Assembly (NCBI GenBank): GCA_036897625.1
Contig: JAYMTA010000766.1
Span: 1-24,422 of the forward strand
Origin: Pelargonium cotyledonis
Taxonomy: Eukaryota > Streptophyta > Magnoliopsida > Geraniales > Geraniaceae
DNA length: 24,422 bases
Reading direction: 5' to 3'
Of the stretch, positions 1 through 10,040 are shown in pieces (within the stretch, counting starts at the first letter, position 1; every line of letters begins with the position of its first letter). Made by a program: the position numbers and the translations under genes. The notes under the pieces were generated by a model. That model was not told the origin of the DNA, made no database searches, and saw nothing but the letters and a program-made list of their open reading frames with translations.

Positions 1-173
1 TTTTGATAAACCTGATAAGATTAAAACCACATCAGGGAGGTAAGTGAAGCAAAATGCCCTCCCTGGAATTTGTGTTCAGGGAACCAAAGCTTTGGTTTTT
101 TTGTTGAAGCTTTGTCTTTTTTTGTTGATGGATCTATAAAATAAGAAGGTTTTTTTTTTTTTTTTAAAGCTTG

Positions 174-207
174 GGGGCTCACAAAGCTTTGGGGCTCACA
201 AAGCTTT
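174..207. repeat. 17-bp perfect tandem duplication
   Basis: The unit GGGGCTCACAAAGCTTT occurs twice, at 174-190 and 191-207, with no mismatch. It contains an AAGCTTT core that also recurs upstream near 86-112, so the local sequence appears to have grown by slippage or small duplications. Confidence 0.9.
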
Positions 208-220
208 GGTTTTTATGTTT

Positions 221-278
221 GCAGAAACGGGCCATTCAAACCTTCTGTTGCAGAAACGGGCCATTCAAACCTTCTGTT
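221..278. repeat. 29-bp perfect tandem duplication
   Basis: A 29-bp unit beginning GCAGAAACGGGCC and ending CCTTCTGTT occurs at 221-249 and again at 250-278 without mismatch. Perfect identity suggests a recent event. It lies only 14 bp from the 17-bp duplication. Confidence 0.93.
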
Positions 279-479
279 GGTTTCAAACAAAAACACAAAT
301 TAGTGTGTAAAAATGTGATTGAGTATTTGTGTGTACAAATTGGATTGAATATTTGTTTCAATATCAGTTTTTGTTCAGATCTGATGATTGTTGTTGCATC
401 AGTTTCATGTTTATGATTATGGATTCTGATTTGGGTATCTTAGAGAGAGAAGAGAGAGAAATTTTAATTTTAATTTTTT

Positions 480-740
480 AATTAAGTTAAATAACAAAAA
501 AATAAAAAATAAAAATCAATTGCCACATGGCATGTAGGCCACATACTCGCAATTGTTCAACTCAGTATGTCGAGTCATCAAACTCAACATGCTGCTCCAC
601 GCCACGTCAGTAAGTTACGTCAGCATTTAACGTTTCACTTGACGGAATTAGACAGTGTATATTGAGCACAATAAAAGTTTATGTATTAAATTGGGTACAC
701 TATCAAAGTTTGGGTATTAAAAAAAAACCTTTATCCCAAC
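480..740. mobile_element. Possible degenerate transposon-derived repeat
   Basis: An AT-rich block with poly-A-like runs, two ACGTCAG words at 604-623, a TTTAACG/GGAATTAG segment at 627-651, and two near-copies of an AAAGTTTRKGTATTAA word at 674-690 and 705-720. Such composition is typical of old non-coding plant transposon relics. A second region at 9830-10040 shares some of the words. No terminal repeats or target-site duplications were resolved, so the family is unknown. Confidence 0.3.
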
Positions 741-1199
741 ATAAAAAACAAAACAAAAAACATACAAAAGTGTTTACACTCAAGCTCATGATCTCTACAA
801 TCTTAATTTATGAATCTGCCTACTTGCATTTGGCTCTATTACTTGAACCAGCAAAATTGGATTGTGAGAATCACATGATATTCTCATTGCAACAACACCA
901 AATAATTGGATTAGCCTCCAAATACAAATTCATAAACGGTTATGATTTTAATCAAATTTTATACTACATTAGGCTATATATCAAAAGATTCAAAACAAAC
1001 CACATGATGTGTATTTGACATGACAAAAAATGTTGAATTTTGATGATATATTATTGCCAAATTTTGCCAACCAATTGCTAGGCCTATAACAATGTGAAAT
1101 TGTTCAATAAAAAATAAAACTTTTTATTATTTTTGCCTCAAATTTAGAGAGTGAACCTAGACAAAATCAAGTCTTTATTACTAAGAGAAATGGGTAGTG

Positions 1200-2157
1200 A
1201 TGAGGTCTTAAGTTAAAAAAGAAAGAGAATTGAAGCGAAATGGAAGCAGAGAGGATGTTGTGGAGTGGTGTCTCTGACTTTATCTATTGTGTGTACGAAG
1301 TGTGAGAGCAGAAACCGGAGAGAGTGCCTCCTAATACTATTTGCTATACCTCTCCTTCATTTTAGCCACCTTCACGCTCTTTCTCTCCTCTCCTCTTAAT
1401 CTCTTATCCATCTCCTTCCAAGCTCTCTTTCTCTTACCATTTGCATGGTTTCAGTGTTCTTTTAGGTGGGTTTTGTGCTCTCCACCTTTTTTCCTTACAT
1501 TTTCGGATGATTTTCCGGATCCATAATCTGTTTCTCCATATGGGTTTGTCGAAACATGCTTAAAGTTTTGATCTTTAATTTGATTCCACGCCTTTTGTCA
1601 TTGTTGTTTTGTTGATTTTGACTTGTTAAGTGTTGGGAGTGTGATTTTACAGATAATGTGTGTGCATCGTTAATTTGGGTTTTCAGGTGGCATCTCCTTT
1701 TCCTAACATTTTATTGTTTTTTGGTGTTGGGTTTGGCACTTTGACCTTGACAGTTGAGAGTAATAGTTTAATCCTAATCTTGTGCTTGACTCAAATTTTG
1801 TTTTGTTTTTTCATTGTTTGATTTTATAATAACAAAATAGATTGTCCATGATGGGTTTTGGATTGATTGAGGATGGTGGATCATTAATAATTCATATCTG
1901 TGGTTGTGCGCATCTTTGTTCTCTTTCTGGGTCCCCCTCTAAGAATCCTTTGTGTGTGGAAAAGTCAGAAAATGGGAGAAAAAGTAGATTTTCAAATTTA
2001 TCAGTTTGCTGATTTTGATTCATTAAAGCATATTCTGTTCTAGTCATTCTCAAATCACTTGTTCCAACTGTTTGTAAATGCATAAACGAAGATAAAAGAT
2101 ACAAGAAATTTTATGCAGATTTTGTAGCTGAGACACCAAAACATTTGCTAAGGTTTC
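1200..2157 (+). promoter_or_regulatory. Leader region of the NPF8.1-like gene with probable 5'UTR intron
   Basis: About 1330-1465 is pyrimidine-rich (CT-rich), as many plant leaders are. A good donor, TTTTAG/GTGGGT, sits at 1465/1466, and acceptors TATGCAG (ending 2118) and TTTTGTAG (ending 2127) lie 30-40 bp before the ATG at 2158. I infer one intron of about 650 bp inside the leader, with transcription starting somewhere near 1250-1340. The evidence is splice-site consensus and base composition only; no TATA box was assigned. Confidence 0.4.
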
Positions 2158-4377
2158 ATGGCAGAAGAGGATATTTACACGAAAGATGGGACACTGGATT
2201 TCAACAAGAAACCTGCTAATAAGCTCAAAACTGGAAACTGGAAGGCGTGCAGATTCATTCTTGGTATAGTTAACATCCTCCTGTCCCGTCTTCTTTTAGA
2301 AAACTTCTGTGGCATTATCTTGTATTTTCGTTTTCTTTGCTTTTGGTTATGATCTGAGTTTTTGATCTTGCAGTGAATGAATGCTGTGAAAGGTTGGCCT
2401 ACTATGGCATGAGTACCAATCTGGTGAACTATCTTACTCAGCGTCTCAGCATGAGTAATGTAAATGCGTCAACCAATGTCACAAATTGGCAAGGAACCTG
2501 CTACCTTGCTCCCTTGTTGGGAGCCTTTCTTGCAGATACCTTCTTTGGTAGATATTGGATAATTGCCAGCTTTTCAATCATCTATTTTTGTGTATGTTTT
2601 GATCCATCATACCCAAATTCTAAGTACAAAAGCTTATGTTTGATATCTCGGTGCCTCATAATGTCCCCTCATGTTTCAAGCTTTATAGTCATCATTGTTT
2701 TCATATTGGTTAGTACTCGTTGAAATCGCTCATAAGTTTCTCTTAGTCTGCAAATTTCTAAACAGAACGCCTTGCAATCGTAGTTCTGTTCATTGCATTA
2801 TCTTATGACTGTGATTGGGGAATTTATCTTGTGATATTCAATTTTTACTACATGTGAATTTGATTTAAGCCATTCTAGCATCTTTGCATAAACACGTGCT
2901 GTTTTCTGATTACTCCTTGTAGGGTATGACTCTGTTGACGTTGTCTGCTTCTGTTCCTGGACTAAAACCATCATGCGGAAAGGATGGTTGCAACCCAACA
3001 TTTGTACAGACTACGGCATTCTTTGTAGGGCTTTACATGATTGCTCTAGGGACTGGTGGAATCAAGCCGTGCGTCTCATCCTTTGGTGCTGATCAATTTG
3101 ATGAAACCGGCGAGACTGAGAGGAAAAAGAAGAGTTCTTTCTTCAACTGGTTTTACCTTTCCATCAATGTTGGTGCACTTATTGCTTCCTCGGTTTTGGT
3201 CTGGGTACAAATGAATGTGGGCTGGGAATGGGGGTTCGGAATCCCAGCAGCTGCAATGGCCATTGCAGTTGTGTTTTTCTTCTCCGGGAGTCGTTTGTAC
3301 CGGTTTCAACAATGCGGAGAGAGTCCTATGACAAGGATGGCCCAGGTTATAGTCGCATCCTTCAGAAAATTTAAGGCAACAGTTCCTGACAATAAGTCTC
3401 TTCTCTACGAGACTGCTGATGAAGAGAGTAGCATCAAAGGAAGCCGCAAGCTTGATCATACAGAAAAGTTAACGTAAGTGTACTATTAATCCATGAAGTT
3501 TTCCAATGATTAACAATTTGTGAACCTTATTAAGGTTATGTTATTGGCCAGGTTCTTTGACAAGGCTGCTGTGCCTACCGAAAAAGACCGCTCGAGGAAC
3601 TTTACAAACAGATGGCAACTCTGTACAGTCGCACAAGTTGAAGAGCTCAAGGCCATTATCGGCTTATTACCCGTATGGGCATCCGGCATAGTCTTTGCGG
3701 CTGTGTACAGTCAAATGAGCACAATGTATGTGTTACAAGGCAACACATTGGACCAACACATGGGTCCTCATTTCAAAATTCCATCAGCATCCCTCTCCCT
3801 ATTCGACACTCTCAGCGTCATCTTCTGGGCGCCTGTATACGACCAGTTCATAGTCCCATTTGCAAGGAAATTCACCAGCCATGAGAGGGGGTTCACGCAG
3901 CTCCAACGAATGGGAATAGGCCTTGTCATTTCCATCTTTGCCATGCTCGCTGCAGGGATTTTGGAGGTTATTCGGCTTGGCATTGTCAGGAAGAACAATT
4001 ACTATGATCTTGAGTACATTCCAATGACAATTTTCTGGCAAGTACCTCAATATTTTCTGATTGGATGCGCGGAAGTTTTCACATTCATCGGGCAGTTGGA
4101 GTTTTTCTACGACCAGGCTCCTGATGCTATGCGAAGCTTGTGTTCGGCTCTGTCGCTCACAACTATTGGGCTCGGGAACTACTTGAGCACACTGCTGGTC
4201 ACAGTTGTAGCAACAATCACCACAAGAAATGGGGAACTTGGCTGGATTCCGGATAATCTGAACAGAGGTCACTTAGACTATTTCTACTGGCTATTGGCAG
4301 CTCTAAGTGTATTAAATTTCCTAGTGTATTTGTTGATTGCTAAGTGGTATACATACAAGAAGGTGCAAGCTAAATAG
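2158..4377 (+). CDS. NPF8.1: NRT1/PTR family 8.1-like proton-coupled di/tripeptide transporter
   Basis: Proton-coupled importer of di- and tripeptides, a 12-helix major facilitator protein; Arabidopsis PTR1 acts at the plasma membrane. Coding exons are 2158-2263, 2374-2591, 2923-3473 and 3552-4377, all with GT-AG borders (the second donor is GTATGT at 2592), giving 566 aa, close to the family's usual 570-590. Residues 38-47 ([10 protein letters not shown]) carry the ExxER proton-coupling motif. The POT signature [20 protein letters not shown] spans about 149-168 and [14 protein letters not shown] about 181-194. The C-terminal half contains the typical [26 protein letters not shown] and [14 protein letters not shown] segments. 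The N-terminus [11 protein letters not shown] and the whole reading agree best with NPF8.1 rather than NPF8.3, which supports the start. No break is seen. Subfamily assignment is from memory of the Arabidopsis proteins; other NPF8 members are possible. Confidence 0.93.
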
Positions 4378-5148
4378 CTGGGTTTGGGTATTATGTGTTT
4401 ATGTTCCAGGGAAGGAGGGGACTAGAAGTTGTAAATACTGTTGTTTTACAGTTAAAATTCTATGTTCAATAGTTATCTGATCTCTTCAAATTGCAGCCTA
4501 TGTAATGTAGTATGGGACTATGTTACAAAAAGAAAAAGAAAAAAAAAAAAATCTTTTCTGGTTGTGATCTTTGTTTCAGATAGTGGAACACCAATGACCT
4601 AAACTGTGAAATTTTCTCATCGTTGAAAGAAAATTTTTGGAAAATTTACTCTCTTTCTAGCAAGATCGCATCCTTTTGTTGTAGAATTCTATGATTGACA
4701 ATTTGAGCGTTGAGAACGAAAAATCAAGAGCTTTTCTTCAAAGATATGAATTATCGAAGACAGAAGAGTTAAACAAAAATATAAAACGTGAGGCTTGAGA
4801 GTAGCCATTCTTGACTCACTCAGACTCTAGAGTTTGGAGGCAAGATCGTTCTATGTTCCCATTTCCGTTTCACGAATAACCTAACAATCTCTCCCTTCAC
4901 ACATAGGGTTGAGTTAAAGGAACAACAACCTTCAAACCTAAAATAGGGTGAAGATTTAACCATAGACTCTATGGTACTTGAACTGAGAAAAGGCCCATAG
5001 CAACAGACCCATTTCCAAATATTGGCCCACAAACAGATAAAATTTTGTTCATATAATATCTCAACCATTTCAAGTATTGCTCAATATGGATAATGTAACA
5101 AAGAAGAGAATGAAAGGTTCATAACACAGATACAGTACACAACATCTT

Positions 5149-5183
<35 letters not shown>

Positions 5184-5196
5184 ATGCAAACAAAAG
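4378..5196 (+). promoter_or_regulatory. Intergenic region: NPF 3'UTR, then promoter of the chloroplast-protein gene
   Basis: The first about 170 bp probably hold the transporter 3'UTR, with an A-rich run at 4528-4550. The rest contains no credible gene. Within 210 bp of the next ATG are two site II type words read on the minus strand, GGCCCAT at 4992-4998 and GGCCCAC at 5034-5040; in plants these bind TCP factors and favour growth and plastid genes. A (CT)n run follows at 5152-5180, just before the ATG at 5197. The TCP role is family knowledge, not shown here. Confidence 0.5.
5152..5180 (+). repeat. (CT)14 microsatellite in the 5' leader
   Basis: An uninterrupted CT dinucleotide run ends 16 bp before the ATG at 5197. 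CT/GA runs are frequent in plant 5'UTRs and can act as GAGA-type elements. This one is likely to vary in length between individuals. Confidence 0.9.
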
Positions 5197-6068
5197 ATGA
5201 TTGCACTCAAAACCATCCAACCCTCTTTGACTCCTAACCAACACTCCCTTTTCTGCAAATCAAGAAGACTAGCCAAGACCAGAGCTCCCACCATCCTCAC
5301 CCTATGCAGCAAGTCTGAAGATGAAGAAGACTCAGGTTCAGAAGCTAAACAAACTACAGGAGATGCCAAGAAGCAAGAGCTGCTTGCCAGAATTGACATG
5401 CTACAAACCGAGAAGGTCCGGCTCACGGACTACTTGGACAACAGGTCCGATTATCTAACCAAATTTGCAGAAGAAGCCAACACTGAATTCGATAAGATTG
5501 GCCAAGAAGCCCTGAAAGAACTCGAGGAATCCAATGCCAGGGTTGGTTCAAATTCTTAATAGAAACAAAATGAGAACCTGTTTTGTGTTTATAACCCTCT
5601 TATACATTTGTGATTTAGCAGAGGATGAAGAGTATAGAGAGTGAGATGCAAGCTTTCGAGGAATCTGCAGAGCTGAACAAGAAGGAGATTGAGCAGAATG
5701 ATCGCAAGTTAGCGGAGTTTGAAGATCAAGTTATAAAAGATCTGAACCAAGGGCTGTTCTTCAAGAACCTGGGGCAGCAGAAGAGGCCTGTAGACAAAGC
5801 AAAGGCTGAAGAAGAAACTAAGAAAATTGAAGATGTTACCAAGAAAAGTGCTGGATCAAAAACCAGGAGGAATATTTACCTGGCATTAATAGCACTGCTA
5901 GTCTCTGGGATAGCTGATTCTTTCGCCTCTTCATCTCTGGACTGGCGAAAAGTTGCAGTTCTGGGCGCAATTCTAGTGCCTTTGATCACACAGTTTGCTT
6001 CTGAACAGGAAATGATATCAGAATCAGAGAAAAAAGAAGAGAAAAGAAGTGACGAAGAAACTAAGTGA
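5197..6068 (+). CDS. Predicted chloroplast coiled-coil protein with two C-terminal membrane helices
   Basis: Function unknown. Two exons, 5197-5541 and 5622-6068, join in phase 0 (donor AGG/GTTGGT, acceptor TTAGCAG/AGG) into 263 aa. The first about 40 residues are rich in Ser, Thr, Lys and Arg with almost no acidic residues, like a plastid transit peptide. An acidic linker follows at about 45-55. Residues about 58-165 are highly charged and heptad-like, consistent with a long coiled coil. Two hydrophobic segments (about 199-217 and 225-241) precede a Glu/Lys-rich tail, so the protein is probably anchored in a plastid membrane with the coiled coil on one side. I think it corresponds to Arabidopsis At3g09050 because the next three genes match At3g09060 to At3g09080, but that link is from memory. 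No enzyme motif is visible. Confidence 0.82.
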
Positions 6069-6181
6069 AGTACTTCCGTTTATGTGGTTTAATGAATTCA
6101 AGCAATAGATTCTAGCCATAATCTTGTCTTCTTTTTTTCTGACCTAGACATGGTCAGAATCATTATACAGCATGATACATA

Positions 6182-6511
6182 ACCCCAAGTCATACAACTT
6201 GGATTTGAAACATCAAGCTACTTTAGTTTGCATCATGAAAATCTGATCTGGGCTATTGTATCACTACAATCACCAAGATCCATGAAACTGTAGTCTCTGT
6301 GTGACCCATATATCACATATTTAGCCTCTAACACAGCATAAACATGGTAACACAAATTGTCAACTCTACTATGAAGCTTCATTTTGAGCCAAATATAGTG
6401 CGATTTAATTACCCCAAGTGAATTCTAGCAACTTGGGTTTGATACATCAAGTTGCTTTACTTTCGCATCATGAAAACTGATCTTGGTGTTATTGCAGCAA
6501 TCACCAAGACT
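6182..6511. repeat. Diverged direct duplication of about 100 bp
   Basis: Copy A (about 6182-6282) and copy B (about 6411-6511) share, in the same order, ACCCCAAGT, CAACTTGG-TTTGA, ACATCAAG, GCATCATGAAAA, CTGATCT and CAATCACCAAGA, with substitutions and small indels between. The spacing is 229 bp. Weak similarity may extend 20 bp upstream of each copy. No coding sense or structure was recognised. Confidence 0.8.
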
Positions 6512-6912
6512 TGTTAAAATTATCATTCTGATGCTTCCAGATACAGACCTATTCTCCATTACAAAACTTTCACATAATTGAACTTTGATTGGTAGTGACA
6601 TTCAGGTACATCTGTATTCTGAAGGGCTTTGTTTAAAAATCGTGAGTTCTGTGGCTGCAGTGCAGTTAAATGAACTTGCAAGCAAAATCATATATTGGTT
6701 ACTTGTGAAGCTACCAACAAGTTGCTGCCTAATAAGACATAAACAGCATTATATGTGTAGATTGTCAACTGATGCTAATTAATCTTTTGAAAGAATACTT
6801 GATAGCTATCAGCACATCTGCCATTACAGTTATCATTCAGGACACGCTTTTCAGTTTCCAAATCCATACTTCAGCTGAATGATTCATAAACAAGTTATAT
6901 AAAGTCATTAAC

Positions 6913-6951
6913 AGCACAGTGGTGGGAGCCTGATGCACTGGGCCACTTTTT
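6913..6951 (+). mobile_element. Possible Au-type SINE 3' fragment
   Basis: The stretch GTGGTGGGAGCCTGATGCAC, followed by TGGGCCACTTTTT, resembles the 3' body of a tRNA-derived plant SINE that I recall ending in GGCGGGAGCCTCGTGCACTG and a T-rich tail. The tRNA-like head with A and B boxes is absent, so this would be a 5'-truncated relic. Confidence 0.35.
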
Positions 6952-7450
6952 ACTTAAGGTCGTAAGCCCAGAATTGCTCAGTTGTTGAACCAAGATCATG
7001 AAAAACAAAAACCGGAAATCTGAGATACTCACCACTTTTACCAAATAGGTAGGTGCTAGGTCATTCAGGATGCATAAAGTGAACAGCATCCAACCCGCAA
7101 CTATTGGCAGAACCAAAGGAAATATAAGCATAATGGTATGACTTTGAAAATAATGTATACCTGAAAATTTGAAATCACGTGGTTAGATCCAGGACTGCCC
7201 ATGTACCTATAGTTATCGTAAAATCTTAGCTAGTGTTTAATGACATGCAATAACTCCCAACAGAAGACGGAAATGATGTCAAAGAATAAAAGTAATACTG
7301 TTAAAAAAAAATTGTGTGTGTGTGTAAAAATAGCTTCATAAGCAGTGAGCAACTGTAGAATCTTTGGTAGGAGCAACAAAGCAGGATACAAACTCAAGGA
7401 ATCAACATAATAATTATAACATACTTTCAAGATACCTAGACAGGTCACTC

Positions 7451-9523
7451 TCATGCCCCTCTGTGAAGTACTGCTCTGACAAGTATGTGCCATGTAACAG
7501 CATCGGGAAGGACACCACGATTCAAAGCTTCATCCAAGAACTGAATGGCTTCTGATATTTTGTTGCAAGAACAAAGACCCCGGAAAGTGATATTGTAGGA
7601 GTATATATCTGGTTTGACCCCAATATCCTGCATGTGCACCCAAATCTCTAATGCCTTTTCACAATTTCTGGCTTTATAAAACCCCTCCATAATAGTGTTG
7701 TGACTCATAATATTAGGAACACAGTTCCAGTGACTCATCTTTGAATAGAGATGAAAAGCATCTTCAACTTTCCCTGAACAACAAAGCCCGCGTATCATAA
7801 TATTGAGCATAGGTACATCAGGCTTAAAGCCCTTGTTGACAGCTTGGTGCCATAAACTAAGGGCCAAGTCAATCTTCAGACCTTGTAAAAGCCCTTTCAT
7901 CAGCAAGCCATATGTAATCAAGTCCGGCTTCAACCCTTTTTCCAGCATTTCCTTCACAAAGAAATATGCGTCACCAAATCTTTCTACTTTGCATAAACCA
8001 TTTATTAAAGTGTTGTAAGTGACTACATTGGGAGAGCAACCCTTGCTGTCCATTTCCTTAAAAAATAGGATTGCCTTCTGAAGTTTAGAAGTCCGGATAA
8101 ACTCATTAATCAGTGTATTGCAAATGTGATGGTTCCTTTCACATCCACGTTTATCCATCCGATCAAGGATGCTAATTGCTTCGTCCAACCTCTCTTTTTT
8201 GCATAATGAGCTAATAATTGAAGTATATGAATAGATATCAAGATTACCTCCTCCATCTTCAGCCAGTTGCAGTATCCTTATAGCCTTACTGAAGAAACCA
8301 TTCTTACACAAGCCATGAATCAAAACTCCATAAGTTATGGAATCTGGATGGCATCCTCTACTGGGCAATAGCTCCCATACAGAAATCGCTTCCTCTACCT
8401 TCCCATACTCTAACAACCCTTTTATAAATATATTAAAACTAACAATAGTTCGGCAACCTTCCTTCCCCATTACCTCCCACAACTCAATAGACATGTCGAA
8501 CTTTCGTGCTTGGCAATACCCATTAAGCATTGCATTGTGGGTTACCACATCTGGTGATAGCCCACACTCTCCCATCTCCTTGTAAACTCTTTCAGCCCCA
8601 TCAACTTTCCCTGACTTGCATAAACCATGTATCAATGAGCTACAAGTATGCAAATCCATTTCCCTTAGATTGATATTCATCCTATTCCACATCTCCAAAC
8701 TCTTGTCAAACTTCCCACACTTGCAAAAACCATTAATCATAATATTGTAAGTAACAACATTCGGGTAAGCGGGAGACCCTTCCAACAATCTCTCCCAAAC
8801 CTTATTAGCATTCACATAATCCCGTTGCTTGAAAAACCCATCAATCAAAATGTTATAGCACATGACATCGGGTTTCAACCCCTTCACAAACATTTCATCG
8901 AACAGTTGGAGTGCACCCGCCAAATCCCCACTTTTTGCCAGCGCATTGATCACAGTACTATAACTAATCACATTAGGCTTGATTCCCTCATCCCACAACC
9001 CATCCAACAACTTCCTCGCCTTCCCAAACTGCTTCTTCTTACAAGAAATCTTGATCAAGATATTGAAGGTCTGCAAATTGGGCGACAAGCTGGCCAACTC
9101 AAAAAAAGAAAAAACGGACTCGGCTCGGTCCCATTGGTTAGATTCAACAAAAGCATTGAGGAGTGAATTGTAGGACCCGATACCTGGTTTACATCCAAAA
9201 ATCTCCTCCATTCGTTGAAAAATGTCAACAGCTTGGGCGGGCATCGAGCGCCTGGCATAACCCGTGATGACCGTCACAGCAACATCTTCTGGGCACTTGC
9301 ATTTCTGGGTTCGAATCAGTTCCACGATTCGATCGAGGTGTGAAACGAGCTTGGGGTCGGCGATGAGGCGGCGGGTGATGTGGAGGAAAGTGTGCGGCGA
9401 GTGGGTGAAACCCGGGTGGCGAGTGGCTGAGTCGAAGAGATCGAGAGCTGCGCGAGGGGTTTTGGTGAGTTTGAGAAGAGCAAGGAGTCTCCTTGGAGAG
9501 AGCGATTTGGGGAGGTCCACCAT
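7451..9523 (-). CDS. P-class pentatricopeptide repeat protein, At3g09060-like
   Basis: A sequence-specific RNA-binding protein expected in mitochondria or chloroplasts, where P-class PPRs stabilise, splice or help translate organellar transcripts. Single exon, 690 aa. From about residue 116 to the end I count 16 full 35-residue PPR motifs plus a partial 17th, recognisable by repeats such as VVTYNTLINGLCK and MLEKGLKPD; degenerate motifs probably precede them. No E, DYW or SMR extension is seen. The start MVDLPKSLSPRRLL and the DLFDSATRHPGF segment agree with the Arabidopsis At3g09060 protein (687 aa as I recall), which supports the ATG at 9523. Intronless structure is usual for this family. 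The gene converges on the chloroplast-protein gene and is followed upstream by OPS, as in Arabidopsis. The RNA target and organelle are not known from the sequence. Confidence 0.93.
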   Translation of the reverse strand: MVDLPKSLSPRRLLALLKLTKTPRAALDLFDSATRHPGFTHSPHTFLHITRRLIADPKLVSHLDRIVELIRTQKCKCPEDVAVTVITGYARRSMPAQAVDIFQRMEEIFGCKPGIGSYNSLLNAFVESNQWDRAESVFSFFELASLSPNLQTFNILIKISCKKKQFGKARKLLDGLWDEGIKPNVISYSTVINALAKSGDLAGALQLFDEMFVKGLKPDVMCYNILIDGFFKQRDYVNANKVWERLLEGSPAYPNVVTYNIMINGFCKCGKFDKSLEMWNRMNINLREMDLHTCSSLIHGLCKSGKVDGAERVYKEMGECGLSPDVVTHNAMLNGYCQARKFDMSIELWEVMGKEGCRTIVSFNIFIKGLLEYGKVEEAISVWELLPSRGCHPDSITYGVLIHGLCKNGFFSKAIRILQLAEDGGGNLDIYSYTSIISSLCKKERLDEAISILDRMDKRGCERNHHICNTLINEFIRTSKLQKAILFFKEMDSKGCSPNVVTYNTLINGLCKVERFGDAYFFVKEMLEKGLKPDLITYGLLMKGLLQGLKIDLALSLWHQAVNKGFKPDVPMLNIMIRGLCCSGKVEDAFHLYSKMSHWNCVPNIMSHNTIMEGFYKARNCEKALEIWVHMQDIGVKPDIYSYNITFRGLCSCNKISEAIQFLDEALNRGVLPDAVTWHILVRAVLHRGA

Positions 9524-10040
9524 CTCCGGTCGCTGCCTCTGTCTCGCCGACGCCGTCGCTGTGCTTCAATTAGTAGAACTGGAAAATGATTAACATATGT
9601 CGTGCTGCGTTAGACGACGCCGTTTCAGTACTCCCGCCATTTCTAAAATGTCAAAAATAAATAAATCATATAGAAAGTATATTGGGCCTTTTCGTATGGA
9701 CCTCTTCTAGATGGGTCTTTCATTGAGGTCCATATAAGTCCATAGCACATCCACAGGCCTGTTTGGTCCTTGAGGAACTTTGCTTTGTTCAATTCTAGGC
9801 TCGGTGATTTTAAAAAAAATAAATAAATAAATTTAGAACCAAAAGTATAATTGTGCCAGAATTTATATTTAAATTTAAATTTTGAATTCAATTGAGTACC
9901 AATCATCAATAGCTGTTACGCACTCCATTATCTCCCTACCACGTCGCCTATTTTGCGCCGATGTGAATATTTTTTTTTTATGACGTGGCTCTTTTGGACA
10001 TGTTTTCACTTAACGATGCGGAATTAGTAACACGGCAATA
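9524..10040 (-). promoter_or_regulatory. PPR gene promoter and flanking AT-rich repeat-like DNA
   Basis: Read on the minus strand this lies upstream of the PPR gene. At 9613-9625 is GACGACGCCGTTT, part of an AAACGRCGYCGTTT-like word that recurs near OPS. A site II word TGGGCC is at 9683-9688. From about 9810 to 10040 the DNA is AT-rich and transposon-like, with ACGTCG/ACGTGG words and ACTTAACGATGCGGAATTAG near 10008-10027. The CCCGCC at 9633-9638 is only a poor E2F match. Confidence 0.45.

Larger units (their letters stand above)
1..1200. other. Left intergenic region, repeat-rich, no supported gene
   Basis: No convincing coding sequence is visible. The stretch holds homopolymer T and A runs, several copies of an AAGCTTTGG-containing word between about 86 and 208, two short exact tandem duplications (entered separately), and a transposon-like AT-rich block around 480-740. 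The short open frames at 171-416 and 662-1018 are low-complexity and resemble no family. A donor-like CAGGGAG/GTAAGTG near 35-48 could be the tail of a gene to the left, but nothing else supports that. Confidence 0.6.
6069..7450. other. Intergenic region between convergent genes
   Basis: This 1.4-kb stretch lies between the 3' ends of the chloroplast-protein gene (+) and the PPR gene (-) and should include both 3'UTRs. It contains a diverged duplication of about 100 bp (6182-6282 and 6411-6511), a SINE-like scrap at 6913-6951, and a (GT)n run at 7313-7324. The open frames inside it (6585-6782 +, 6895-7131 -) have no recognisable domain and no splice context linking them to a gene. Confidence 0.6.

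Noticed and set aside
2592-2723. Read-through of NPF exon 2 to a stop at 2723
   Set aside because: The frame after 2591 is intronic; the GTATGT donor joins it to [10 protein letters not shown] at 2923, restoring the family sequence.
6895-7131. Minus-strand 78-aa hydrophobic open frame
   Set aside because: It looks membrane-like but matches no family I know, lacks a gene context and lies in the 3' flank of the intronless PPR gene.
7313-7324. GT dinucleotide run
   Set aside because: Too short to be called a notable microsatellite; mentioned only in the intergenic entry.
9225-9569. Minus-strand frame overlapping the PPR start
   Set aside because: It is a shifted frame over the PPR N-terminus; its proline- and histidine-rich sequence is a by-product of that coding sequence.
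9630-9641. E2F site upstream of the PPR gene
   Set aside because: CTCCCGCCAT lacks the T-rich half of the consensus, unlike the full site at 23658.
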